This document shows, in pieces, positions 26,689 to 35,818 of a DNA stretch of 64,000 nt. The position numbers and the translations under genes were made by a program. Under the pieces are notes generated by a model. It was not told the DNA's origin, did not search any database, and was given only the letters and a program-made list of their open reading frames with translations. The stretch is from Streptomyces sp. NBC_00654 (lineage in GTDB: Bacteria; Actinomycetota; Actinomycetes; Streptomycetales; Streptomycetaceae): assembly GCF_026341775.1 (NCBI RefSeq), contig NZ_JAPEOB010000003.1:868001-932000 (forward strand), given 5' to 3'. The stretch's first letter is position 1. Every line of letters starts with the position of its first letter.

Positions 26689-28026
26689 GTGACTGCGACA
26701 ACGGGGGAATGCCTCGCCTGCGGACGGGAGATCGAGAAAGCCGCCGGGCCGGGCCGGGCGCCCGCGTACTGCACCCAGGCCTGTCGGCAGCGCGCGTACC
26801 GGGAGCGAAAACAGCCCTCCGCCCTACCCGTGCAGGAACTGATCGCCGATCTCGGGGACCGGCTGCGGAAGCTACGGCCGGTGCCCAGGGACACGTTCCA
26901 CACCGACGTCGAGGCGCTGTCCGGCCCGTTCACGCAACTGCGGCGCATCGCCCGGCAGGCGCGTGCGGAGGAGCGGGAGGAGGAGCGCGCGGGAGAAAGC
27001 GTCACACCCGCACCCGTGACGAATCCGACGGCCTCCCCCTCCACCGACGACGACTTCGCCGCACTCTCCGAGCAGTACGGGCGTGAGCTGCGGGTGCACT
27101 GCTACCGGCTGCTCGGTTCGTACGACGAGGCCGAGGACCTGACACAGGAAACGTTCCTCCGGGCCTGGCGGGCGCGGGACGCGCTCAGCGGTGTCACCCA
27201 TCCCCGGGCGTGGCTGTACAAGATCGCCACCCGGCTGTGCCTGGACTTCCTGCGCAAGCACGACCGGCGCCCCACGACGTACGCGCCCGTCCCCGGCATG
27301 GACTCCGGCGTCGGGCCGCCACCCGTGCGGGTGGCCTGGCTGCAGCCCTTCCCCGACGACCAATTGCCCGACAGGCCCGCTCCGGCGCACGAGCCGGACG
27401 CGGCGGCCGTGGCGAGCGATACGCTGGAACTGCTCTTCCTGACCGCCGTGCAGAAGCTCCCCGCACGGCAGCGGGCCGCCGTGATCCTGCGGGATGTCGC
27501 CGGGTGGTCCGCCCAGGAGACGGCCGACCTCCTCGGCTCCGGTGCGGCATCGGCGAACAGCGCTGTCCAGCGGGGCAGGGCCGCCCTTCGGCAGGCACTG
27601 CCGGGGCGCCGGGAGGACTGGTCGGTGCGCGAACCCGGTGCCGGGGAGATGGCGTTGGTACGGCGCTACATGGATGCCGTGGCGCACTCCGACATCGACG
27701 CGATGGTGGAGCTGGTGCGGGAGGACGCGGTGCTGACGATGCCGCCGAACCCCTTCTGGTTCACGGGGCGCGACGCCCTCTTCACGTTCCTGCGCCCGAA
27801 CCTCGATCCGGCGTCACCGACGTTCGTGGGGCACTGGCGGACCGTTCCCGTACGCGCCAACGGCCGTATGGCAGTGGCCGGTTACCTCCAGCGGCCCGGC
27901 ACCAGCGTCTACCGGGCGCAGATCATCGACGTCCTGCGCATCGAACCGGGCGAGGACCGGATCGCGGAGATCACCACCTTCGAACCTCATCTGTTCCCGG
28001 CCTTCGGGCTTCCGATGACGCTGTGA
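26689..28026 (+). CDS. ECF-type sigma-70 factor with Cys-cluster N-terminus and SnoaL-like C-terminus
   Basis: A 445-residue protein. Residues 1-45 contain CLACG and, 22 residues on, YCTQACRQRAYRERK, two cysteine pairs of a treble-clef or zinc-ribbon type. A helical linker follows (to about 105). The sigma-2 domain is YGRELRVHCYRLLGSYDEAE to THPRAWLYKIATRLCLDFLR, and sigma-4 is LPARQRAAVILRDVAGWSAQ with ASANSAVQRGRAALRQ. The C-terminus (about 320-445) is a SnoaL/NTF2-like domain as in SigJ-type ECF factors, which replaces an anti-sigma partner. The GTG at 26689 is 3 bases after the DUF397 stop and has no ribosome-binding site; an internal start at 27016 would give the sigma part alone. Confidence 0.85.
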   Translation: MTATTGECLACGREIEKAAGPGRAPAYCTQACRQRAYRERKQPSALPVQELIADLGDRLRKLRPVPRDTFHTDVEALSGPFTQLRRIARQARAEEREEERAGESVTPAPVTNPTASPSTDDDFAALSEQYGRELRVHCYRLLGSYDEAEDLTQETFLRAWRARDALSGVTHPRAWLYKIATRLCLDFLRKHDRRPTTYAPVPGMDSGVGPPPVRVAWLQPFPDDQLPDRPAPAHEPDAAAVASDTLELLFLTAVQKLPARQRAAVILRDVAGWSAQETADLLGSGAASANSAVQRGRAALRQALPGRREDWSVREPGAGEMALVRRYMDAVAHSDIDAMVELVREDAVLTMPPNPFWFTGRDALFTFLRPNLDPASPTFVGHWRTVPVRANGRMAVAGYLQRPGTSVYRAQIIDVLRIEPGEDRIAEITTFEPHLFPAFGLPMTL

Positions 28027-28112
28027 GGCGTGGCGGGCGATGAGTTCGCCGTTCGTGCGCGTCCTATGAGTGACAGGGCGCGCACGGCGCCCGGATCGAA
28101 GGGGCGAACGCC

Positions 28113-28880
28113 ATGCTCAAGGACAAGGTCGCGGTCATCTACGGCGGAGCGGGCTCGCTGGGCTCGGGCATCGCACAGGCGTACGGGGAGGCGGGGGCGC
28201 GGGTGTTCCTCGCCGGACGTACGCGGGAGACACTGCGGGCGGCCGCCGCCAGGACCGGTGCCGAGTACGACGTACTCGACGCCCTCGACGAAACGGCCGT
28301 CGAGGCGCACGCCACGTCGGTGGCCGAGCGGGCGGGACGTATCGACATCTCCCTCAACCTCGTACCGCGCGGGGACCTCCACGGGGTGCCGCTCACCGAG
28401 ATGCCGGTGGAGGACTACACCCGGCCGGTCGTGCGGGGCATCACCTGCCAGTTCATCACCGCGCGGGCCGCCGCCCGCCGGATGGGCGCGCAGGGTTCCG
28501 GCGTGATCCTGGCCCTGGACAGCGGCTCCGGGAACGGCAGCCCGATGATGGGCGGCACGGCGGCCGCCGACGGGGCGATGGACGCGATGATCCGGCAGTT
28601 CGCCCAGGAGATCGGCCCGGCGGGCGTACGGGTCTGCGGGATCTGGACGGCCGGTGTCGTCGACACCCTCACCGTGGAGAAGCTGGCCGGGGCCGGGGCC
28701 CCCGTCATGAACGACGCCGACGTCGAGGGCATCCGCGACCACCTGAACAGCCTCCGGATGACGAAGCGCTCACCCAGGGTCGCCGACATCGCCGCGCTGG
28801 CGACGTTCCTCGCCTCCGACGCGGGGGCGGCCGTCACGGGCACCTGGGTCAACGCGACGGCGGGCATGTTTCCCAGCTGA
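28113..28880 (+). CDS. SDR-fold protein lacking the catalytic Tyr/Lys
   Basis: A 255-residue short-chain dehydrogenase/reductase with nucleotide-binding motif YGGAGSLGSGIA at residues 10-21. ATG at 28113 with AGGGGCG upstream. In the active-site region the usual Y-x-x-x-K just before the helix AMDAMIRQFAQEIGPAGVRV is replaced by T-A-A-A-D, so the classical proton relay is absent. It may be a non-catalytic or divergent SDR. It lies 87 bases after the sigma factor gene and is convergent with the XRE gene. Confidence 0.85.
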   Translation: MLKDKVAVIYGGAGSLGSGIAQAYGEAGARVFLAGRTRETLRAAAARTGAEYDVLDALDETAVEAHATSVAERAGRIDISLNLVPRGDLHGVPLTEMPVEDYTRPVVRGITCQFITARAAARRMGAQGSGVILALDSGSGNGSPMMGGTAAADGAMDAMIRQFAQEIGPAGVRVCGIWTAGVVDTLTVEKLAGAGAPVMNDADVEGIRDHLNSLRMTKRSPRVADIAALATFLASDAGAAVTGTWVNATAGMFPS

Positions 28881-28995
28881 TCCTGCTGATCCTGCTGCCC
28901 CGGCCGGGCCGGCCGCCGCAGCCGGTCCGGGCGGTCCGGGCGGCTCGCGGAGCGACAACGGGTGGCTCGCGGAGCGGCTCCGGGCGCCACAGCTC

Positions 28996-30258
28996 CTACG
29001 GCGCGGGCGCGATCGTCCCGACCCGCAGGTACTTCGCGAACTCGATGTGGCCGAGGGGCGCATAGCCCGCACCGCCGCTGCCCGGCGGCTTCGATCCGTA
29101 CTCGGACGTGAAGCTGAACTCCCCGGCGTTCTTGACGTTGAACGCGCCGTACTCCTGCAGTGCCTTCGCGACCATCCGCTCGTACGGCTTGAGCGAGGTC
29201 GCGGCGTCGATGTCGTACGAGCGATCCAGCCAGATGAACTGCCCCAGCCGCCAGCGGCCTTCACCCTCGCCGTCGCTCCCCACCGCGGGAAAGACATGCC
29301 GGCCGTTGTTGTCCGGGGTGCCGAAGCTCAGGGCGTGGTCGATCCGGCCGGCCTTCCACTCCGCGCGGGTGATCATTCCGGCCAGGCGGGACAGGCCGCT
29401 GCCGGTCTCCTGGCCCGTGACGGCGACCGACGAGCCCCGGATGTCGGACACGGCTCCCCATTCACAGCTGGGCCTGCCGTCCCGCACCTCGGCCCGCCAG
29501 CACTCCACCGCCCGCCCGTCCGGTCTGATCACCACCGCCCACTCGCGCCCCGCCGCCGGGGCCTTCCACGAGGCGTCCCAGGGCAGGTCGACACCTTCGA
29601 AGGGGTTGGTCCCCCATTGACCGACGTGCTTGCGCGGGGTGACTTCGTAGGCCGGAGTGCCGGAGGTGGCCCGGTACACCAGGGAGCCCGCCGTGCCGGT
29701 GTACAGCTCGACCCGGCCCGGAGCGAGCAGGTCGGCGACCATCCGCGCGGAGTCGGGCGCCGGGCGGGGACGCGGGTGCCGCTGGTTGAAGGCATCGTCG
29801 GCGGCGAAGAAGCGGGGGGAACCGTCGGCGGCGTCCGACGGGGGCGGCTCCTGCCCGCGCCGGTTCACGAGAACCGCTCCGGCGACCACCAGGGCGAGCG
29901 CGAGGGTTCCGGCGGCGACGACGAACGGCCACCGCCGTCTCGGTGCTGGTGCCTGTGCCGGTGCCGGTGCCGGTGCCGGTGCCGTATCGAGCTCGGCCCG
30001 CGCCGCCAGCCACCGTTGTTCCCATTCCGTACGGTCACCGCCACAGGCTTCGACGTACGCCAGGGCGACTTCGAGGGAAGGCAGTTGGCCGCCCTTCGCG
30101 GCGTGGGACAGTGCGCCGGGCGACTGGCCCGTACGCGCGGCCATCTGGCGGTACGTCGGACCGTCCGCCGCGCCGCGGAGGGCTCGTAACCCGAGGGCGA
30201 ACCGCTCCGCCGCATTCCCCACCGGATCGTCCGGGGTTTGCTGTGATGCTGCGACCAC
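28996..30258 (-). CDS. XRE-type membrane regulator with large extracytoplasmic domain
   Basis: A 420-residue protein with an N-terminal helix-turn-helix (TYRQMAARTGQSPGALSHAA, about residues 35-60). An Ala/Pro linker and one membrane helix follow (RRRWPFVVAAGTLALALVVA, about 112-132). An extracytoplasmic region of about 280 residues has three cysteines and WRLGQFIWLDRSYDIDAATS. This resembles the membrane-anchored HTH proteins common in Streptomyces, which may sense a ligand outside. The GTG at 30258 is chosen for GGGAGGA upstream. The next gene upstream is divergent. Confidence 0.85.
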   Translation of the reverse strand: MVAASQQTPDDPVGNAAERFALGLRALRGAADGPTYRQMAARTGQSPGALSHAAKGGQLPSLEVALAYVEACGGDRTEWEQRWLAARAELDTAPAPAPAPAQAPAPRRRWPFVVAAGTLALALVVAGAVLVNRRGQEPPPSDAADGSPRFFAADDAFNQRHPRPRPAPDSARMVADLLAPGRVELYTGTAGSLVYRATSGTPAYEVTPRKHVGQWGTNPFEGVDLPWDASWKAPAAGREWAVVIRPDGRAVECWRAEVRDGRPSCEWGAVSDIRGSSVAVTGQETGSGLSRLAGMITRAEWKAGRIDHALSFGTPDNNGRHVFPAVGSDGEGEGRWRLGQFIWLDRSYDIDAATSLKPYERMVAKALQEYGAFNVKNAGEFSFTSEYGSKPPGSGGAGYAPLGHIEFAKYLRVGTIAPAP

Positions 30259-30387
30259 CTGTCCGTCCTCCCAGCCATGGCCGGTGACCGTCCATGTGTG
30301 ACGTCTGGTCTGCTCGCCCGAGTCTAACGAGTTCGGAGCAGGACCGATCCGGGGAAAAGGGGCTCCCGCGACTGCCCACGGCGGAAA

Positions 30388-30948
30388 ATGGACCCCATGG
30401 ACCAAGGATGGGCAGCCTTGTTCGGAGCCGGGGTGGGCGTCGTCGGAACCCTGTGCACCTCGGCGTTGACGTATTCGTCCGCCCGGCGGCAGGCACGTGA
30501 CCAGGGGGCGGTCGATCACGTGCGGGCGCTGCGGAGCGAACGCCGGGAGGCCTACCTCGTGTTCATGCAGGCGGCGGAGCCGGTCGACGGCGTGCTGCAC
30601 CGGGTCGCGCACCAGGACGGTGTACCGGCCTCCGCGCGGGACGCCCCTCCCGCGCCCGATGTGCTGGGAGCGGCCGTGGCGGAGCTCGGTGGCGCGGTGG
30701 ACGCGCTCTACAAGGCCCAGGCACGGCTCGATCTCATGGGTCCGGAAGCCGTGGCCGCGGAGGGCGTGAACGTGTGGTCGGACGTACGGTCCCTGCGGGC
30801 CTATCTCGAAAGGGTGCTCCACGGGATGCGCGAAGGGCTGCCGGACGCCGCGTACCGCACCGGCCTCGAAGACGCCGTCGACGCCGTGGAGATGAGCAGG
30901 GAGAGGTTCACCCGGCGCGCCCGCGAGGTGATCGTGACTCCGCCGTGA
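30388..30948 (+). CDS. Membrane-anchored protein of unknown function
   Basis: A 186-residue protein with one N-terminal membrane helix (WAALFGAGVGVVGTLCTSAL) and a cytoplasmic helical region (AREQG-type start, HVRALRSERREAYLVFMQAA) with predicted coiled-coil character to the C-terminus. This layout is common in small Streptomyces proteins without a known role. ATG at 30388 or 30397 are both possible; GCGGAAAA is a weak site. It is divergent from the XRE gene, and possibly related to it. Confidence 0.7.
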   Translation: MDPMDQGWAALFGAGVGVVGTLCTSALTYSSARRQARDQGAVDHVRALRSERREAYLVFMQAAEPVDGVLHRVAHQDGVPASARDAPPAPDVLGAAVAELGGAVDALYKAQARLDLMGPEAVAAEGVNVWSDVRSLRAYLERVLHGMREGLPDAAYRTGLEDAVDAVEMSRERFTRRAREVIVTPP

Positions 30949-31047
30949 GGCCGCCGTGAGGTCCACCGCCGCCGGTGACGCGCCACAACGGAAGCCTCCG
31001 CACATGACGTTGACCCGCGCCGTGCCCGTAACAGAGCATCGCCTCAT

Positions 31048-31839
31048 ATGACTACCACCGAACCGCACCTTCCCGCGTCCGAGTCGCCGCGCCCCGTCGC
31101 CCTGATCACCGGGGTCGGCCGCACCGTGGGCATCGGTGCGGGCATCGCGCGGCGGCTGGCCGCCTCGGGCTGGGACATCGCCTTCACCTACTGGACGCCC
31201 TACGACAGGCGCATGAGCTGGGGGGTCGAGGAGGGCGCCGCGGCGGCCATCACCGACAGCCTCCACCCGGCGGGCGGGCGGACGGCCGCCATCGAGGCGG
31301 ACCTCTGCGACCCCGACGCCCCGGCGAGGATCTTCGACGAGGCCGAACGCCGCCTCGGGCCGGTCACCGCCCTCGTGATGTGCCATGCCGAGTCCGTCGA
31401 CTCCGGCCTGCTGGACACCACCGTCGAGAGCTTCGACCGCCACTTCGCCGTCAACGCGCGTGCCACCTGGCTGCTGATCCGCGAGTACGGGCTGCGCTTC
31501 CGCTCCGCCCCGGGGACCGGCAGGATCGTCGCGCTCACCAGCGACCACACCGTCGGCAACCTCCCCTACGGCGCGAGCAAGGGCGCCCTCGACCGCATCA
31601 CGCTGGCCGCCGCCCACGAGTTCGCCCATCTGGGCGTCACCGCCAACGCCGTCAACCCGGGGCCGGTGGACACCGGCTGGATGACCGAGGACGTACACGA
31701 GGCGTGTCTGCGCGCGACGCCCCTCGGCCGCCTCGGCACCCCGCAGGACACCGCGCACCTCGTGGACTTCCTCTGCTCGCCCCAGGGCCAGTGGATCAAC
31801 GGTCAGCTGCTGAAGAGCAATGGCGGATCCGCTTCCTGA
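31048..31839 (+). CDS. SDR family oxidoreductase
   Basis: A 263-residue SDR with nucleotide motif ITGVGRTVGIGAGIA and intact active site: a serine in ALTSDHTVGN, then LPYGASKGALDRI with Y and K. The proximal N-terminus is longer than usual, but MTTTEPHLPA at 31048 is the only reasonable start. C-terminus GQWINGQLLKSNGG fits classical 3-oxoacyl reductase-like SDRs. Substrate unknown. Confidence 0.88.
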   Translation: MTTTEPHLPASESPRPVALITGVGRTVGIGAGIARRLAASGWDIAFTYWTPYDRRMSWGVEEGAAAAITDSLHPAGGRTAAIEADLCDPDAPARIFDEAERRLGPVTALVMCHAESVDSGLLDTTVESFDRHFAVNARATWLLIREYGLRFRSAPGTGRIVALTSDHTVGNLPYGASKGALDRITLAAAHEFAHLGVTANAVNPGPVDTGWMTEDVHEACLRATPLGRLGTPQDTAHLVDFLCSPQGQWINGQLLKSNGGSAS

Positions 31840-31928
31840 ACCATGTCCGAAATTGCAAGTCGCCGTGGCATGTGCGCCTTTGGCCGAACGTCTACTGTGG
31901 CCTGGTCCAGTAGTGCACAGGGGGTCGC

Positions 31929-34124
31929 ATGCACAACGAAGGTATGGCCGACGGCAGAGCGGGCGAAGGGGCTGCCGGTGGTCCCGACGACCGCTGGGCG
32001 GCCAACGACCTCCAGCGCGCCGACGCACAGGCGCCGCAGGAATGGCCGCAGACGCCACCGCGGGCGGAGCCTCCTGTCACCAGCACGGTGATCGACGGCC
32101 GCTACGAACTGATGTCGCCGATCGGCAGCGGCGGCATGGGCGAGGTCTGGAAGGCGTACGACAGACGGCTCCGCCGCTTCGTCGCCGTGAAGGGGCTGCT
32201 CGACCGGAACGCCATGACCGCCACCACGCAGGCCGAGGCCATGCAGCGGGCGCGCCGCGAGGCGGAGGCCATCGCGAAGATCGAGCACGAGAACGTGGTG
32301 ACGGTCCACGACCAGGTCGAGACCGACAACCAGGTCTGGATCGTGATGAAGCTGCTCGAAGCCAGGTCGCTGGCCGATCTGCTGAGCAGCGAGAAGGTGC
32401 TCGCCGTCCCGCGAGCGGCCGACATCGGCCGGCAGATCCTCCGGGGGCTGCGGGCGGTGCACGGCGCGTCGGTCGTCCACCGCGACGTGAAGCCGGGCAA
32501 TGTGCTCGTCCGCGACGACGGGCTCGTGATCCTGGTGGACTTCGGCATCGCCAAGTTCGACGGCGGTGCGCAGGTGACCCAGCACGGGGGCGTCCTCGGC
32601 ACGCCCCCGTACCTGGCGCCCGAACTCTTCGCCCCCGGGGCCCCGGCGCCCACTCCCGCGTCCGACCTGTGGGCGCTGGGGATCACGCTGTACGTGATGG
32701 TCGAGGGACACGCGCCCTTCGGCGGCAATGAGGTCTGGGAGGTTCAGGAGCAGATCCGGAACTCCCCGACGCCCGCCTTCCGGTACGCCGGGCCCCTGGA
32801 GCCGGTCATCCAGGGGCTGCTGACCACGGACCCGCAACGCCGCCTGAGCGCCGCCGGGGCGGAAGAGATGCTCCGGAGCGTCCTCGGGGGGCCCGCCACG
32901 CCGAACTCCACCCCGCAGTCCGGCCCGCAGCCCGCCCCGGACTCCGCCGCGAACCCCGCGAACCCCGCCCCACCGGCGGCGGACCCGGCCGCCGAGGCCG
33001 TCCGCCCGCCGACACCCGCGCCCACCCCCACGGCCGCGTCCGTGCCCAGCCCCGCGCCCGCGTTCGGCCCCGCACCCGTGCCCGCTCCGCCCGCTCCCAC
33101 CCCCTCGCCGGACCCGCAGGCAGCCGCACCCCCCCACCCCGCCCCCCCCACCCCCGCACCCGCCGCCCGTCCGGCGGCCGGCGGGAAGGCGCGCCGGACC
33201 TGGCTGAAGGTGTCCGCGGCGGCCGTGTGCGTCGCGCTGCTGGCCACCGCCGGCTGGCTCGTCACGAAGGGCGGCTCGAAGCCGGACGACAAGCCCGGTG
33301 GGATCGCCGCACCGAGCCGGAACGGCAAGCAGCCCCAGTGGAAGGACGACCACCCCCGGCTGAAGGTCGGCGTCAAGGACGACCAGCCCGGTCTGAGCAA
33401 GTACGACAAGAAGAGCGAGTCCTACGCGGGTTACGACATCGACCTGGCCTACAAACTCGCCGATCGCATGGGCTACACGCCGGACCAGGTCGACTTCATC
33501 ACCGTCGCCACCGACTACCGCAGCACGGCGCTGAAGACCAAGAAGGTCGACCTGGTCATCGCCTCGTACAGCATCACGCCCGAGCGGAAGACCGCGTCGC
33601 CGGGGGGATACAGCGTCGACTTCGCCGGGCCGTACTACGAGGCGAGCCGGGAGTTCCTGGTACGCGAGAAGTCGGCCAAGTACGACATCCGCGACACCAG
33701 CGACCTGCGGAAGCTCAAGGTCGAGGTGTGCACCGCCCGGGACTCGACGTACGAGAAGGAGCTCCCCAAGAAGGGCTTCACCATGGCGAAGGAGCAGCCG
33801 AACACCTACCAGGACTGTCTGGACAGGCTCCTGGACAAGAAGTCCGAGGTCTACGCGGTGGCCTCGGACGACGTCATTCTCGCCGGGTACGTCAGGGACA
33901 ACCCGGGCAAGGTGCGGCGCCTGGAGCCCATCGACGGCGCGGAGGGCTACGGCGTGGCCATGCGGCCCAAGACCCCGCTCCTGAAGGGCGAGGTGTGCAC
34001 CGCGTTGAAGGACATCCTGGACAGCAAGGTCTGGGACGACCTCTACATGGACAACCTGTCGCCCCTGATGGGCGGCGGGAACCCGCCCGGCCGCCCGGAC
34101 CTGGACGAGTGCCCCGCCCCCTGA
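31929..34124 (+). CDS. Ser/Thr protein kinase fused to an extracellular amino-acid-binding-type domain
   Basis: A 731-residue bitopic protein. The kinase domain (about 55-315) has P-loop IGSGGMGEVW, ATP lysine VAVKG, catalytic HRDVKPGNVLV at residue 184, DFGIAKF and GTPPYLAPELF. A Pro/Ala-rich linker (about 320-415) leads to a single membrane helix (about 425-445). Then comes a periplasmic-binding-protein-like domain of the SBP_bac_3 type (about 475-725) starting HPRLKVGVKDDQPGLSKYDK with YAGYDIDLAYKLADRMGY. It should sense a small amino-acid-like ligand outside and signal through phosphorylation inside. GGGGG precedes the ATG. It is convergent with the cupin gene at 4 bases. Confidence 0.93.
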   Translation: MHNEGMADGRAGEGAAGGPDDRWAANDLQRADAQAPQEWPQTPPRAEPPVTSTVIDGRYELMSPIGSGGMGEVWKAYDRRLRRFVAVKGLLDRNAMTATTQAEAMQRARREAEAIAKIEHENVVTVHDQVETDNQVWIVMKLLEARSLADLLSSEKVLAVPRAADIGRQILRGLRAVHGASVVHRDVKPGNVLVRDDGLVILVDFGIAKFDGGAQVTQHGGVLGTPPYLAPELFAPGAPAPTPASDLWALGITLYVMVEGHAPFGGNEVWEVQEQIRNSPTPAFRYAGPLEPVIQGLLTTDPQRRLSAAGAEEMLRSVLGGPATPNSTPQSGPQPAPDSAANPANPAPPAADPAAEAVRPPTPAPTPTAASVPSPAPAFGPAPVPAPPAPTPSPDPQAAAPPHPAPPTPAPAARPAAGGKARRTWLKVSAAAVCVALLATAGWLVTKGGSKPDDKPGGIAAPSRNGKQPQWKDDHPRLKVGVKDDQPGLSKYDKKSESYAGYDIDLAYKLADRMGYTPDQVDFITVATDYRSTALKTKKVDLVIASYSITPERKTASPGGYSVDFAGPYYEASREFLVREKSAKYDIRDTSDLRKLKVEVCTARDSTYEKELPKKGFTMAKEQPNTYQDCLDRLLDKKSEVYAVASDDVILAGYVRDNPGKVRRLEPIDGAEGYGVAMRPKTPLLKGEVCTALKDILDSKVWDDLYMDNLSPLMGGGNPPGRPDLDECPAP

Positions 34125-34128
34125 CCCG

Positions 34129-34623
34129 TCATCTCTCGGGGAACCGCTCCCCGCACGCGCCGCAGAACACCGGTGCGGACTCGGCCGACAGCCGCCCGCA
34201 CTCCGGGCAGACCCGGTCCAGCAGACACGGGGCCTCGCCGCCCCCGCCCTCGTACGCGGCCGGCGGGGGCTTGATCGTCAGGCCGGGACGTCGGCGGTGG
34301 ACGGTGAGGTAGGTCAGGCCGTCCGGGCCCGCGGTGAGGGCGCGGCGGGAGGTGCGGGGCAGCCAGGTGACCGTGCTCGGGGTCAGCGGCAGGGATGCCT
34401 CCGGCCCGGTGACGACCCGGCCGCTGCCCGCGAGGACGACCAGGAGCACGTCCAGGACGTCCTCCCGGTGCTCCCCGACCTCGGCGTCCGGCGGCAGGCG
34501 CACCAGGTTGGCGTCCAGCTCACGTCCTGGTTCGGCCAGTTGCCACAGGGCGCCGCGGGCGTCCGGCGCAGCCGCGGAGAGCAGATCGTTCAGTACGGTC
34601 AGGACCTGGGGGGTCGCGTTCAC
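34129..34623 (-). CDS. Cupin-fold protein with C-terminal zinc ribbon
   Basis: A 164-residue protein. The N-terminal and middle part is a small cupin-like beta barrel (ALWQLAEPGRELDANLVRLP, HREDVLDVLLVVLAGSGRVV, PLTPSTVTWLPRTSRRALTA). The last 25 residues are a zinc ribbon with CPECG and CGACG. The GTG at 34623 is the start that precedes the conserved part; the ribosome-binding site is weak. The convergent kinase gene ends 4 bases away. Likely a small regulatory or metal-sensing protein; no target visible. Confidence 0.75.
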   Translation of the reverse strand: MNATPQVLTVLNDLLSAAAPDARGALWQLAEPGRELDANLVRLPPDAEVGEHREDVLDVLLVVLAGSGRVVTGPEASLPLTPSTVTWLPRTSRRALTAGPDGLTYLTVHRRRPGLTIKPPPAAYEGGGGEAPCLLDRVCPECGRLSAESAPVFCGACGERFPER

Positions 34624-34729
34624 GCCGACCAGGCTACGCGGCGGCGCGGCACGGCGCCCGCGTAGTGTGTCCCCTTCGGCTCCCCCAACTCGATGTCCCC
34701 GCACCGCCGTTCCCCGAGAGGAAACCGCC

Positions 34730-35704
34730 ATGGTCCGCGCACCGGACGAGAAGTACCCGCCGATCGAACCGTACGAGCGGGGCATGCTCGACGTGGGCGA
34801 CGGAAACCTCGTGTACTGGGAGGTCTGCGGCAACCCGCACGGCAAGCCCGCGCTCGTCGTCCACGGCGGTCCGGGCTCCGGGTGCACCGAGCGGCCCCGG
34901 CAGTACTTCGACCCCGCGCGGTACCGCGTCGTGCTCTTCGACCAGCGCAACTGCGGCCGCTCCACCCCGCACGCGAGCGACCCCGCCGCCGACATGCGGC
35001 ACAACACCACGCACCACCTGATCGCCGACATGGAGCGGCTGCGCGCCCATCTGTCCATCGACACCTGGCTGTTGTACGGGGGTTCCTGGGGCTCCACGCT
35101 GATCCTCGCGTACGCCGAGCAGTACCCGGAGCGGGTCTCGGAGATCGTGATCCCGGCGGTCACCACGACCCGGCGCAGCGAGATCGACTGGCTGTACCGG
35201 GGCGCGGGTCAGATCTTCCCGGAGGCCTGGGACCTGTTCCGGGCGGGCGTGCCGGAGGCGGCGGGCCCCACTGACCTGGTCGCCGCGTACGCCCGGCGGC
35301 TGGAGAGCCCGGACGCGGCGGTACGGGAGCGGGCGACGGCCGACTGGTGTGCGTGGGAGGACGCGGTGCTGTCGCAGGAGGCGTACACGGGGCCCTCCCC
35401 GTACAGCGGCAGGCCCGGCCACGCACAGCAGGCGCTGGTCCGGATCTGCTCGCGCTACTTCTCCCACGGCGCCTGGCTGGAGGAGGGGCAGCTGATCCGG
35501 GACGCGGGCCGGCTGGCCGGGATCGACGGGGTGCTGGTGCACGGCAGGTTCGACCTGGGCGGACCGCTGACCACCGCCTGGGAGCTGGCCAAGGCGTGGC
35601 CGGACGCCGAGCTGACGGTGATCGACGGCGCGGGGCACCTGGGCGGGCCGGCGACCAGCAGGGCGGTGCTCGCCGCACTGGACCGCTTCGCCGGGCGCGG
35701 CTAG
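34730..35704 (+). CDS. pip: Proline iminopeptidase-like alpha/beta hydrolase
   Basis: A 324-residue S33-type peptidase. Oxyanion motif HGGPGSGCTERPRQYFDP (near residue 45), nucleophile elbow GGSWGSTLILAYAEQYPE, C-terminal acid in HGRFDLGGPLT and histidine in GAGHLGG. Prolyl aminopeptidases cleave N-terminal proline from peptides. ATG at 34730 with GAGAGGAAA upstream. It is monocistronic, followed by a repeat-rich gap. Confidence 0.9.
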   Translation: MVRAPDEKYPPIEPYERGMLDVGDGNLVYWEVCGNPHGKPALVVHGGPGSGCTERPRQYFDPARYRVVLFDQRNCGRSTPHASDPAADMRHNTTHHLIADMERLRAHLSIDTWLLYGGSWGSTLILAYAEQYPERVSEIVIPAVTTTRRSEIDWLYRGAGQIFPEAWDLFRAGVPEAAGPTDLVAAYARRLESPDAAVRERATADWCAWEDAVLSQEAYTGPSPYSGRPGHAQQALVRICSRYFSHGAWLEEGQLIRDAGRLAGIDGVLVHGRFDLGGPLTTAWELAKAWPDAELTVIDGAGHLGGPATSRAVLAALDRFAGRG

Positions 35705-35717
35705 TCCGCGCCACGGA

Positions 35718-35812
35718 GAGTCCGGGGCGCGGGAAGTCCGGGGCGCGGGAAGTCGCGGCGCGTCCGTCCGGGGCACGGGAAGTCGCGGCGCGGGAAGTCC
35801 GGAGCGCGGGTC
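35718..35812. repeat. Tandem 16-base repeat downstream of pip
   Basis: Repeated GGGGCGCGGGAAGTC units with shortened and mutated copies fill most of the gap between pip and the aldo-keto reductase gene. At least five partial copies are visible. Confidence 0.75.
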
Positions 35813-35818
35813 CCCTTG

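Noticed and set aside
30259..32058. Long extension of the XRE protein gene to 32058 on the minus strand
   Set aside because: It runs antisense through the SDR and the membrane protein gene. The GTG at 30258 has a good ribosome-binding site and starts just ahead of the helix-turn-helix.
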